Assembly: GCA_937952235.1 (NCBI GenBank)
Contig: CALFZM010000377.1
Location: 1-38,289 of the forward strand
Origin: an uncultured Opitutia bacterium
GTDB lineage: Bacteria; Verrucomicrobiota; Verrucomicrobiia; Opitutales; Opitutaceae
Reading direction: 5' to 3'
DNA: 38,289 nt
Below, piece after piece: positions 23,862-31,671 of the stretch (its first letter is position 1; each line of letters opens with the position of its first letter). The notes under the pieces are model-generated. The model made no database searches. It was not told the origin of the DNA and worked only from the letters and a program-made list of their open reading frames with translations. Made by a program: the position numbers and the translations under genes.

Positions 23862-24539
23862 ATGCGCATCCTCGTTATCGAAGACGAACGCCAGCTGGCG
23901 GGCCACATCACCCGCGCGCTCACCCGGCACGGCCATTGCCTGACGGAGGCCCACGATGGCGTCGAGGGCCTGCGGACCGCCCTGGCCGATCCGCCCGATC
24001 TGGTGGTGCTCGATCTCAACCTGCCCGGCCTCGACGGCTTGTCCGTGCTGGCGCAGCTGCGCGCCGCGCAGAACCCCGCCCGCGTGCTCGTGCTGACGGC
24101 GCGGGGGGAGGTCGAGCAGCGGGTGAAGGGACTGCACGCGGGCGCGGACGATTACCTGACGAAACCCTTCGCGATGGACGAGCTGGCGGCCCGGATCGAG
24201 GCACTGGGCCGCCGGGGCGGACTCGCGGCGCAGGGCGAACTGCTCAAGGTGGCGGATCTGGCCATGGACATCCGTCACCGGCGGGTGACGCGCGCGGGCC
24301 GGCCGGTGGCGCTGTCGCCGCGGGAATTCGATGTCCTGCAGGTGCTCCTGCAGGAGCCGGGCCGGCCGTTTTCCCGCACCGAGCTGTGCGAACGGGTGTG
24401 GCAGCGCGACCACGAGTACGACACCCGGACGGTGGAGATCTTCATCACCCGGCTGCGCAGGAAAATCGACCTTCCGTCCTGCGCGCCGCTCATCCACACG
24501 CTTCGGGGGGTTGGCTACGTGGTCCGTTGCGACGAATGA
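23862..24539 (+). CDS. OmpR/PhoB-type response regulator
   Basis: ATG 23862 gives 225 residues. The receiver domain occupies 1-115: acidic pair in LVIEDERQ, phospho-acceptor Asp51 in LVVLDLNLPGLDG, Thr in VLVLTARGE, and Lys in DDYLTKPFAMDELAARIEAL. The winged-helix DNA-binding domain occupies about 128-222 (RPVALSPREFDVLQVLLQEP, ELCERVWQRDHEYDTRTVEIFITRLRRK split over the recognition region, LIHTLRGVGYVV). All conserved residues are present, so it should be active. It is the first gene of a four-gene overlapping unit with cupredoxin, sensor kinase and outer-membrane barrel. It likely controls its own operon, but no direct-repeat binding site was identified upstream, where the gap is filled by a REPIN-like repeat. 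Confidence 0.95.
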   Translation: MRILVIEDERQLAGHITRALTRHGHCLTEAHDGVEGLRTALADPPDLVVLDLNLPGLDGLSVLAQLRAAQNPARVLVLTARGEVEQRVKGLHAGADDYLTKPFAMDELAARIEALGRRGGLAAQGELLKVADLAMDIRHRRVTRAGRPVALSPREFDVLQVLLQEPGRPFSRTELCERVWQRDHEYDTRTVEIFITRLRRKIDLPSCAPLIHTLRGVGYVVRCDE

Positions 24540-25201
24540 ACTCCCACCTGTTCGTGTGGCTCGCGCGCCGTCGGCGCTCCCTCGTGGCCGCGCTGCTGCT
24601 CGCGCTGGCTCCCGGTGCGCCGGCGGCGACCGTCGAAGGCCGGGTGACCCTGCCGAAGACGCGCACCGCGCCGGTCGTCAACCAGCGCTATGAAATCGTG
24701 GCGAAGGCGGGCGTGCTTTCCACCAATCCGCCCGTGGCCGTCGTGTACCTCGAGGGCGGTTTCCCCCGGCCCGCGACGCCGCCCGCCGCGGAAATCCGGC
24801 AGAAGGACCTGACGTTCATCCCCTCGCTGCTGCCGGTGCAGGCGGGCACGCGGGTGGAGTTTCCGAACCTCGACGACACGTACCACAACATCTTCTCGTT
24901 TTCGCCGCCGAAGCGTTTCGACCTCGGGCGCTACCGGGCGGACGAGCGCCCGGTGCCGGCGGTGTTGTTCGACCAGCCGGGGCTCGTCACGCTGCGCTGC
25001 GACATCCACGAGCACATGCGGGCGCTGGTCCTGGTCCTCGCCACCCCGCACTTCGTGGTCACGGATGCGACGGGGGCGTTCCGGCTCACCGGACTGCCCG
25101 AGGGACGCCATGTCCTCAAGGCGTGGATCGACAGCCGGACCACCCGCGAGCACGTGGTGGAGCTGCGGGGCGGGGAAGTGCAGCGCGTCGACTTCCCGTG
25201 A
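24536..25201 (+). CDS. Exported cupredoxin-domain protein
   Basis: The start ATG 24536 overlaps the regulator stop (ATGA). It has 221 residues with signal peptide RRRRSLVAALLLALAPGAPA (cleavage near residue 31). VEGRVTLPKT begins a beta-sandwich; VQAGTRVEFPNLDDTYHNIFSFS holds the first copper ligand His117, and LVTLRCDIHEHMRALVLV supplies Cys155, His158 and Met161. The C-x2-H-x2-M spacing equals that of amicyanin, so a type 1 copper site is expected. Residues 170-200 (FVVTDATGAFRLTGLPEGRHVLKAW) form a carboxypeptidase-regulatory-like strand pair. Such proteins are often labelled methylamine utilization proteins, but no methylamine genes are present. Lying between regulator and kinase, it may be the signal-receiving or target redox protein of this circuit. 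Confidence 0.85.
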   Translation: MNSHLFVWLARRRRSLVAALLLALAPGAPAATVEGRVTLPKTRTAPVVNQRYEIVAKAGVLSTNPPVAVVYLEGGFPRPATPPAAEIRQKDLTFIPSLLPVQAGTRVEFPNLDDTYHNIFSFSPPKRFDLGRYRADERPVPAVLFDQPGLVTLRCDIHEHMRALVLVLATPHFVVTDATGAFRLTGLPEGRHVLKAWIDSRTTREHVVELRGGEVQRVDFP

Positions 25202-26946
25202 ACGCGGCCGCCGAGGCAGAGCGGTCGCGGGTCGCCGGTTTCCGCACGAAGCTCCTGGCGGCGATCATGCTGCTGGTCACGATCCTGACGCTGCTGGCGC
25301 TGTTCTTCGCGCAGCGCAGCCTCGCGGCGGGATTCGAGGAGGAGTTGCAGCGTCAGTTCCAGGGGGAACTGGCGGCGATCGACCGCGCGCAGCAGTTGCG
25401 CCGCGGTGCGCTGGTCGAGCGCTGCCGGGCCCTCGTCCGGCGGCCCCGCATCCGGGCGGCGTTCGAGGATGACGCGCTGGACCTGTTGTATCCGAATGCC
25501 GCGGACGAGCTGCGCGACCTCGTGGCCCGTCCGGCCGAGGCCGTGCCGGCCGACGCGACGCGTGGCCTGCGGGCGCGGTTCTATCGCTTCCTGGATCGCA
25601 AGGGCGCGGTGATCGTGCCGCCCGCCGGCGAGCGGACCGTGGGCGCCCTGGCGCCCGCGGACGAGGCGCGGCTCGCGCTCCCGGCCCTGGGCGAACGGCC
25701 GCAGATCGGCTATCTCGCGCATGCCGGAGCCGGAGGCGGCCCGACCGTGTCGGAGATCATCGCCATGCCGGTCTTCTCCTTCGAAACGGGGGAGCCGCTC
25801 GCGGCGCTCGTGCTCGGCTTCGAGCCGCCCGAATTCAGCGGCCAGACGCGCGACGGCATCAAGCGCGGCATCTTCCTGGCGGGCCGGCTCCACGGTCCGG
25901 ACCTGCCCGCGGAGGCCGCGCTCCGGCTCGCACCCGAGGTGGACGATGCGGCCGAAGAGCCGGTGCGCGTGACCCTCGGCGGTGTCCCGCACCTGCTGTT
26001 CGCCAAGCACCTGAATCCGGATTCGGGATACCCGCCGGCGTTCGAGGTCGGCGTGTATCCGCTCGCCGGACTCGCCGCGCGGCAGCGTCGCGTGCGGTGG
26101 CAGGTGCTGGGGGCGGGGGCCTTCGTGCTGCTGCTCGGGCTGGCGGGCAGCCACCTCGTCTCGCTGCGTCTGGCGCGCCCCGTCGAGCAGCTGGCGCAGG
26201 ATTCCGCCGTCGACCGCGCGCGCCGCGCGCAGGCGGAGGCCGCGCTGGAGATGACGAGCGCGGAGCTGCAGCGCTCGGCGCGCTTTTCCGCCGATGCCTC
26301 CCACCAGCTCAAGACCCCGGTCACGGTGCTGCGCGCGGGCCTCGAGGAGATGCTCGCGCAGCCCGGGCTGACGCCGGCGGATTGCGCGGCCCTCTCGGAG
26401 CTCATCCATCAGACCTACCGGCTTTCGAGCCTGATCGAGGACCTGCTGCTCCTCTCGCGGATGGACGCGGGCCGGCTCAAGCTGCAGCTCGGCCCGGTTG
26501 ACCTGGGGGCGCTGATCGCCGGCTCGCTGGACGATCTCGGGGCACTGCCCGACGAGCTGGGACTGAAGGTGGAGGCGGACCTGCCGCCGGTCCTGCGCGT
26601 CACCGGCGAGCGGCGGTACACGGCGATGATCCTGCAGAATCTGCTGGAGAATGCCCGGAAGTACAACCGCCCGGGCGGACGAATCCGGCTGGCGGCGCGG
26701 GCGGACGGCGCCTGGCTGCGGCTCGCGGTCGGCAACAATGGCCGGACGATTCCCGTCGCGGCGCAAGGGCACATCTTCGAGCGGTTTCACCGGGCCGCGA
26801 TCGGCGAAAACGTCCCGGGCTACGGCCTCGGCCTCAATCTCGCGCGGGAACTTGCCCGGCTGCACCAGGGTGAGCTACTTCTCGTGCGTTCCGATGCCGA
26901 CTGGACCGAATTCGAGGTGAGCTTTCCGCTCGCCGCCCCTGAGTGA
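25198..26946 (+). CDS. Membrane sensor histidine kinase
   Basis: GTG 25198 overlaps the cupredoxin stop (GTGA); 582 residues. Two membrane segments at about 18-38 and 302-322 enclose a roughly 260-residue periplasmic sensor with no family I recognise. A poor HAMP-like stretch (RLARPVEQLAQ) leads to the phospho-acceptor helix ARFSADASHQLKTPV with His369. The ATPase domain has the N box LLENARKYN, the G1 region AVGNNGRTIP and the G2 box GYGLGLNLA. G1 is NNGRT where DxGxG is standard; some active kinases have NNGxxIP, so this does not prove loss of function. The phosphorylation partner should be the regulator two genes upstream. Having the cupredoxin between them suggests copper or redox sensing. 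Confidence 0.92.
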   Translation: MNAAAEAERSRVAGFRTKLLAAIMLLVTILTLLALFFAQRSLAAGFEEELQRQFQGELAAIDRAQQLRRGALVERCRALVRRPRIRAAFEDDALDLLYPNAADELRDLVARPAEAVPADATRGLRARFYRFLDRKGAVIVPPAGERTVGALAPADEARLALPALGERPQIGYLAHAGAGGGPTVSEIIAMPVFSFETGEPLAALVLGFEPPEFSGQTRDGIKRGIFLAGRLHGPDLPAEAALRLAPEVDDAAEEPVRVTLGGVPHLLFAKHLNPDSGYPPAFEVGVYPLAGLAARQRRVRWQVLGAGAFVLLLGLAGSHLVSLRLARPVEQLAQDSAVDRARRAQAEAALEMTSAELQRSARFSADASHQLKTPVTVLRAGLEEMLAQPGLTPADCAALSELIHQTYRLSSLIEDLLLLSRMDAGRLKLQLGPVDLGALIAGSLDDLGALPDELGLKVEADLPPVLRVTGERRYTAMILQNLLENARKYNRPGGRIRLAARADGAWLRLAVGNNGRTIPVAAQGHIFERFHRAAIGENVPGYGLGLNLARELARLHQGELLLVRSDADWTEFEVSFPLAAPE

Positions 26947-28193
26947 TGAAGCTGCTGCGACGGGGACTGCTCGTGCTGTGCGCCACCACGATGTTGCGCG
27001 GGGCGGACGCGTTCTTCGACCGGCTCGAGCAGGCGCTGACCTTCAGCGCGGTCGACACGCAGGTGCGCGCGAGGCTCAGTGGCACGCTGGAACTCGAGGG
27101 CTACGACTTCCAGCGTCCGCCGCCGGGGGTGATCGACGCTCCGGGCCGGCGGCTGTTCAACCCTCGGCTCAGCGTCTTTGTCGACGCGCAGTTCGGCCCC
27201 ACCCTCTACGGCTTCGCGCAGGTGCGGGCCGACCGCGGTTTCGATCCGCGGGCCGCTCCGGGTGAATTGCGGCTCGACGAGTATGCGCTGCGCTTCACGC
27301 CCTGGCGCCGCGGCGTGCTGAATGTCCAGCTCGGTCGTTTCGCGACGGTCGTGGGCAACTGGACCAACCGCCACGGCGGCTGGGTGAACCCGTTCGTCAC
27401 CGCGCCGCTTCCGTACGAACACCTGACCGGCATCTGGGACACCGAGGCGGTGCGATCGCCGGGAGTCCTGTTCCAGTGGGCGCGCGTGCAGCCGGGGCAG
27501 CCGGCGGAGGTCACGGCGATCGAGAAGACGCTGCGCGTGCCGATCGTGTGGGGGCCGGCGTATGTTCCGGGGGTGGCGGTCTCGGGTGACATCGGTCGCT
27601 TCCGCTACGCGTTCGAGGCGAAGCTCGGCTCCCTGTCCTCGCGGCCGGAGGCCTGGGGACACGCGCGTGAACAACGTCACCACCCCTCGTGGGGCGCGCG
27701 GCTCGGGTACCGGCCAAGCCCGACGTGGGACATCGGTTTCTCGGCCAGCACCGGAAGCTACCTGCGGGAATTCGCCGACCCGGAGCTGATGCCCGGCTTC
27801 GGCCGGGGCGATTACCGGCAGACCGTGCTGGCGCACGACCTCGCGTTTGCGTGGCGGCACTGGCAGCTCTGGGCCGAGGTCTACGCGGCGCGGTTTGAGA
27901 TCCCCGGCGTCGGCGACGCCGATACGGGCGCCTACTATCTCGAAGCCAAGTACAAGTTCACCCCGCAGTTTTTTGGCGCCCTGCGCTGGAACCGGCAGGT
28001 CTTCGGCCGGATCAACGATCGCCGCGGCCAGCCGGTCCGCTGGGGCCACGATGTCTGGCGCATCGATCTGGCACCCGGTTACCGCTTCACGCCGCACACC
28101 CAGCTGAAGTTCCAATACAGCCTGCAGCGCGGCGACAGCGACGGGCGCGAGCACACCCGGCTGCTGGCGGTGCAGTTCACGCAACGATTCTGA
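26946..28193 (+). CDS. Outer-membrane beta-barrel (porin-like) protein
   Basis: ATG 26946 follows an in-frame GTG at 26943 that overlaps the kinase stop; either could be used. The product is about 415 residues with signal peptide MKLLRRGLLVLCATTMLRGADA. Barrel strands dominate: RLSVFVDAQFGPTLYGFAQV, LNVQLGRFATVVGNW, RYAFEAKLGSLSSRPEAWG, AYYLEAKYKFTPQFFGALRW. The last strand ends LLAVQFTQRF with terminal Phe. I do not recognise a named family; it resembles phosphate- or metal-selective porin-like barrels. RWNRQVFGRIND and a WTNRHGGW motif may line the pore. As the fourth member of the regulator-cupredoxin-kinase unit, it probably passes or binds the ligand that is sensed. Confidence 0.8.
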   Translation: MKLLRRGLLVLCATTMLRGADAFFDRLEQALTFSAVDTQVRARLSGTLELEGYDFQRPPPGVIDAPGRRLFNPRLSVFVDAQFGPTLYGFAQVRADRGFDPRAAPGELRLDEYALRFTPWRRGVLNVQLGRFATVVGNWTNRHGGWVNPFVTAPLPYEHLTGIWDTEAVRSPGVLFQWARVQPGQPAEVTAIEKTLRVPIVWGPAYVPGVAVSGDIGRFRYAFEAKLGSLSSRPEAWGHAREQRHHPSWGARLGYRPSPTWDIGFSASTGSYLREFADPELMPGFGRGDYRQTVLAHDLAFAWRHWQLWAEVYAARFEIPGVGDADTGAYYLEAKYKFTPQFFGALRWNRQVFGRINDRRGQPVRWGHDVWRIDLAPGYRFTPHTQLKFQYSLQRGDSDGREHTRLLAVQFTQRF

Positions 28194-28201
28194 ACGGAAT
28201 G

Positions 28202-28333
28202 ATGCCGTAGCGGTGGAGCCGCCTGTCCCCAGGCGGCTGACGTGCGGTGGACCGGTCCGCAGCGGTATCAGGACAAGCCGCTCCACCATGCAGTGCGGCC
28301 GTTCTCACGGCTGATTTGAAGGCTCACTGCATG
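28202..28333. repeat. 130-bp intergenic element with REPIN-like core (family 1, copy 2)
   Basis: The core at 28212-28287 runs from GGTGGAGC to GCTCCACC. Hairpin 1 (28217-28238) is AGCCGCCTG/TCCC/CAGGCGGCT. Hairpin 2 ends CAAGCCGCTCCACC but its left arm (AGCGGTATC) is mutated. Similarity to the element at 30181-30311 extends over the full 132 bp, from ATGCCGT to CTGCATG. It fills the gap between the porin and the cyclophilin gene; nothing else was seen in this 268-bp gap. Confidence 0.9.
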
Positions 28334-28461
28334 CGTCCGGCTGAGGTCGCTGGCGTCGTCCCCCCGCGCCGGGAGAGTGGCCGGCGGGCCCGGTCGACGC
28401 CGCGAAACACTTGCAGGGAACATCCGGTTGCGGGCAGCGTCTGGGTTCGGCCTTTCCTCGC

Positions 28462-30171
28462 ATGCGCATCGTCCGTTCCTGCCTCGTCCCCCTTTTCCTT
28501 GCCGCGACCGCGGGTCTGCGGGCGCAATCCACGGTACCGACGCTGCTGCAGCCGGTACCGCAGCAGGCCCTGGTTGAAGGCGGAGCCGCCGCCACCCTCG
28601 ATCTGCGGACGCATCTCGGCATCCCGGGCGTGGCGGGGAGGCAGTTCGCGCAATTCGACACGATCCTGGGCCGTTTCAACGTGGAGTTGCGCGACGACGT
28701 CGCGCCGCGGCACGTGGCCAACTTCCTCGCCTATGTGCAGGCGGGCACCTACACGAACACCTTCATCCATCGCGCCGCGGTGCTTGATGGCGCGGGCGTC
28801 TCCATCGTGCAGGGCGGCGGCTACGTGTACCGCCTGCCATTCGAGGTCAGCACGATCGTGAAGCAGGCGCCGGTCCCGCTCGAATACGTCCTCGCCAACG
28901 CCCGCGGCACCCTCGCGGCCGCGCGCACGACCGACCTCAACAGCGCCACGAGCGAGTGGTATTTCAACGTGCGCGACAACTCCACGATCCTCAACCAGAG
29001 CAACGGCGGCGGCTACACGGTGTTCGGCCGCGTGCTCGGGACCGGGATGACGGTGGTGGATGCGATGGCCGCGCTGCCCCGCGCCAACGCGGGCGCGCCG
29101 TTCAACGAGATTCCCGTGCGCAACTTCGCCGGCGGCAACATCACCGATGCCAACCTGGTCTCCATCCCGTCGATCCGCGCGATCGATCTTTATCCCTCGG
29201 GATCCAATCCGGCCATCGTGCAATACGTGGCGGAGAGCTCCGCGCCCGGAGTGGTGGGCGCGACGGTGGCCGGCTCGACCCTGGCGCTCGCGCCGCTGGC
29301 GGCGGGCTCCGCGACGGTGACGGTCCGCGCGACGGACACCAACGGCAACGCGGCGACCGCCAGCGTCCTCGTCAACGTGGCCTCCGCCGGCCCGCTGGGC
29401 GGTCGTCTGTCCAACCTCTCCGTGCGCACGGCGATGGGTGCGGGCCAGACGCTCATCATGGGTTTTTCGATGACGGGCGGCGCGAAGCCGGTCCTGCTCC
29501 GCGCCGTGGGCCCGGGTCTGGCACGGTTTGGCGTGAGCGGCACGTTGGCCGATCCGCGGCTGGCACTGTTCCGCGACGCGACGCAGCTCGACGCGAACGA
29601 CAACTGGGGCGGCGGGGCGAGCCTCGCGAATGCGTTCTCCAGCGTCGGGGCGTTCAGCCTGCCCGCGGCGAGCCTCGACGCGGCGCTGCTGCGCAACGCC
29701 GACGGCAGCCAGACCGCGCAGGTCACGGGCACGGGTGCCGGCGTGGTGCTGGTCGAAGCCTACGACGCCGGCACGGGAGCGTCGCCCCGGTTGATCAACG
29801 TCTCCGCGCGGAATCGCGTGGGCACCGGCGACGACATCCTCATCGCCGGTTTCACCGTGACCGGCCCGGGCGGCCTGCGCGTGCTGGTTCGCGCCGTGGG
29901 CCCGAAGCTCGAGGCCTTCGGGGTCACGGGCGTGCTCGCGAACCCCAAGCTGGAAATCTACAACGGCCAGGGCGTGAAGGTGACGGAGAACGACGATTGG
30001 GAGGCGGGGCTCGCGCCGACGTTCCCCGCGGTCGGCGCGTTTGCGCTCGACGCCGGCAGTCGCGACGCCGCCCTCCTCACCGTGCTCCAGCCCGGCAGCT
30101 ACACCGCGCAGGTGAGCGGCGCCACGGGCGGCACGGGCGAGGCGCTGGTGGAGCTCTACGAAGTCCCCTGA
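28462..30171 (+). CDS. Secreted cyclophilin-type peptidyl-prolyl isomerase fused to repeat domains
   Basis: ATG 28462 gives 569 residues with signal peptide MRIVRSCLVPLFLAATAGLR. A cyclophilin domain occupies about 62-230: FNVELRDDVAPRHVANFLAY, TFIHRAAV, SIVQGGGY, ARGTLAAARTTDLNSATSEWYF, GGGYTVFGRVLGTGMTVVDAMA. The catalytic-Arg region IHR is kept, but SQFFI is SEWYF, so activity should not be assumed. Residues 240-306 form a small Ig/cadherin-like strand region. Two repeat domains follow (about 315-435 and 444-569), ending GTGEALVELYEVP and closely matching the protein ending at 23688. Cyclophilins speed proline isomerisation in folding; a secreted one could help type II client proteins fold, which is inference. 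It is flanked by a direct pair of 130-bp repeats. Confidence 0.88.
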   Translation: MRIVRSCLVPLFLAATAGLRAQSTVPTLLQPVPQQALVEGGAAATLDLRTHLGIPGVAGRQFAQFDTILGRFNVELRDDVAPRHVANFLAYVQAGTYTNTFIHRAAVLDGAGVSIVQGGGYVYRLPFEVSTIVKQAPVPLEYVLANARGTLAAARTTDLNSATSEWYFNVRDNSTILNQSNGGGYTVFGRVLGTGMTVVDAMAALPRANAGAPFNEIPVRNFAGGNITDANLVSIPSIRAIDLYPSGSNPAIVQYVAESSAPGVVGATVAGSTLALAPLAAGSATVTVRATDTNGNAATASVLVNVASAGPLGGRLSNLSVRTAMGAGQTLIMGFSMTGGAKPVLLRAVGPGLARFGVSGTLADPRLALFRDATQLDANDNWGGGASLANAFSSVGAFSLPAASLDAALLRNADGSQTAQVTGTGAGVVLVEAYDAGTGASPRLINVSARNRVGTGDDILIAGFTVTGPGGLRVLVRAVGPKLEAFGVTGVLANPKLEIYNGQGVKVTENDDWEAGLAPTFPAVGAFALDAGSRDAALLTVLQPGSYTAQVSGATGGTGEALVELYEVP

Positions 30172-30180
30172 GCCGGAACT

Positions 30181-30311
30181 ATGCCGTTGCGGTGGAGCCG
30201 CCTGTCCCCAGGCGGCTGACGTTTGATGGACCGGTCGCAGCGGCTTGAGGACAAGCCGCTCCACCTTTCTGCGCGGCCGTTTTCACGGCTGCTTTGGAGG
30301 CCAGCTGCATG
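30181..30311. repeat. 130-bp intergenic element with REPIN-like core (family 1, copy 3)
   Basis: The core is 30191-30265. Hairpin 1 at 30196-30217 is AGCCGCCTG/TCCC/CAGGCGGCT. Hairpin 2 at 30239-30260 is AGCGGCTTG/AGGA/CAAGCCGCT, both with 9 perfect pairs. The ends carry inverted GGTGGAGC and GCTCCACC. It is a near-duplicate of 28202-28333 in direct orientation. Confidence 0.9.
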
Positions 30312-30320
30312 GGTCCGCTC

Positions 30321-30347
30321 AGCCGCCTGGGGACAGGCGGCTCCACC
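30321..30347 (-). repeat. Inverted single core of the family 1 repeat
   Basis: AGCCGCCTG/GGGA/CAGGCGGCT followed by CCACC is the exact reverse complement of the hairpin-1 core. It sits between the convergent cyclophilin and gspF genes, where with copy 3 it could act as a two-way transcription barrier. Confidence 0.9.
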
Positions 30348-30389
30348 GCTCACGGGTGGCTCGTCCCGTCCGCGCGAGCGCGCCCGGGA

Positions 30390-31667
30390 TCAGCCGCCCA
30401 TCTTGAAGCTCGCGCTTACCTGGAAAACGGCCTGCACGATCGCGAAGGCGAGGAAGCCGACGAAAATGAAAACACCCATCAGCACGCCGCTCGCGATGAC
30501 CTTCGTGAAGACGTTGAGCTGATTCGAAATCTGCTTCTGGTACGCGGCCGCGATCTGCTTGAGGCTGGGCACGACGTTGCCGGTGTTCTCGCCGACGGCG
30601 AGACGGTCGAGCACGAGTTCCGGAAACACGCCGGTGCGCGCGAGCGCGACGGAGAGCGCCTCGCCCTCGAGCACGCGGCCCGTTGCGACACTGAACGCCT
30701 CGCGATGCACGGTGTTGGCAATTTGTTTTTCGGTCATCCGGAGCGCCTCGGCCGCGGTGATGCCGTTCTCGAGCAGGACCGAGAGCGTCTGGGCGAACGC
30801 CAGCACCGTCTGCGAAACCACGAACGGTCCGACCAGCGGCAGCTTGATCAGCCAGGCGTCGGTGGCGGCGCGCCCGGCGGCGGTCTGCCGCCAGCCGATG
30901 AACGAGCTGAGGCCAACGAACGCCAGCACGACGAGCGCGACGCCGTAGAGGCTGGTGGCGAACTCCGACATCGAGATCAGCAGCGACGTGGACGTCGGCA
31001 TCTTCCCGCCCAGCGAGGTCAGCAGCGTCTTCAATCGCGGCAGGAGGAACGTGACGAAGAACAGGATCACCCCGCAGGCGACGAACACCATGAAAGCCGG
31101 GTAGGCGAGGGCGGCGAGGAGCTGACGGCGCAGCTCGCGCTGCTCCGTCAGGTGGGCGATGAGCCGGCCGACGGTGTCGTTGACCGAGCCGGTGGCCTCG
31201 CCGGCCTGGATGAGGTTGGTGACCGAAGGTTCGAAGACCTGGGGAAAGGCCGCCATCGCGCGCGACAGCGGCGCGCCCTCGCTGATCTGCTCCCAGATGC
31301 CGGCGCAGAGCGTGCGCAGCTTCGGCTCCTTGATGCGGACCGACAGCAGCCGGACCGCCTCGCCGGCGGAAAGGCCGCTGGTGGACAGGTCGTGCAGCGC
31401 CTCGAGGAAGGACAGGCACTCGCGGCGGGTGGGTGCCACCGCCTTCGCCCGGGTCGCAGGGGCGGGCCGGGCGGCCGGCATGGGTGCCGCGGCCGGCTTG
31501 CCGGGGGGCCGGGTCGTCTTCGCAGCGGCGGCGACTTCGTTGACCGCCACGACCTGCAGGCCGCGCGCGCTCAGGACGCGCAGGGCATCCTTTCGGGACG
31601 GAGCCTCGAGGTCCGCGGCGACGGCCTGGCCGGTACGATCGCGGGCGGTGTAGGCGAAGCGGGCCAT
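30390..31667 (-). CDS. gspF: Type II secretion inner-membrane platform protein GspF
   Basis: This 425-residue polytopic protein is the centre of the inner-membrane platform that couples GspE ATP hydrolysis to pseudopilus growth. MARFAYTARDRTGQAVAADLEAP is the standard N-terminus. Residues 46-80 are an Ala/Pro/Lys linker, longer than usual. Two T2SSF domains follow, each with the E-x-G motif (LIQAGEATGSV around 155; LAVGENTGNV around 365). Membrane segments lie at about 185-210, 240-260 and 393-418. It is last in the minus-strand order gspD-gspE-gspF, 4 bp after gspE, and separated by 11.4 kb and opposite orientation from gspG-M. Confidence 0.95.
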   Translation of the reverse strand: MARFAYTARDRTGQAVAADLEAPSRKDALRVLSARGLQVVAVNEVAAAAKTTRPPGKPAAAPMPAARPAPATRAKAVAPTRRECLSFLEALHDLSTSGLSAGEAVRLLSVRIKEPKLRTLCAGIWEQISEGAPLSRAMAAFPQVFEPSVTNLIQAGEATGSVNDTVGRLIAHLTEQRELRRQLLAALAYPAFMVFVACGVILFFVTFLLPRLKTLLTSLGGKMPTSTSLLISMSEFATSLYGVALVVLAFVGLSSFIGWRQTAAGRAATDAWLIKLPLVGPFVVSQTVLAFAQTLSVLLENGITAAEALRMTEKQIANTVHREAFSVATGRVLEGEALSVALARTGVFPELVLDRLAVGENTGNVVPSLKQIAAAYQKQISNQLNVFTKVIASGVLMGVFIFVGFLAFAIVQAVFQVSASFKMGG

Positions 31668-31671
31668 GCGG

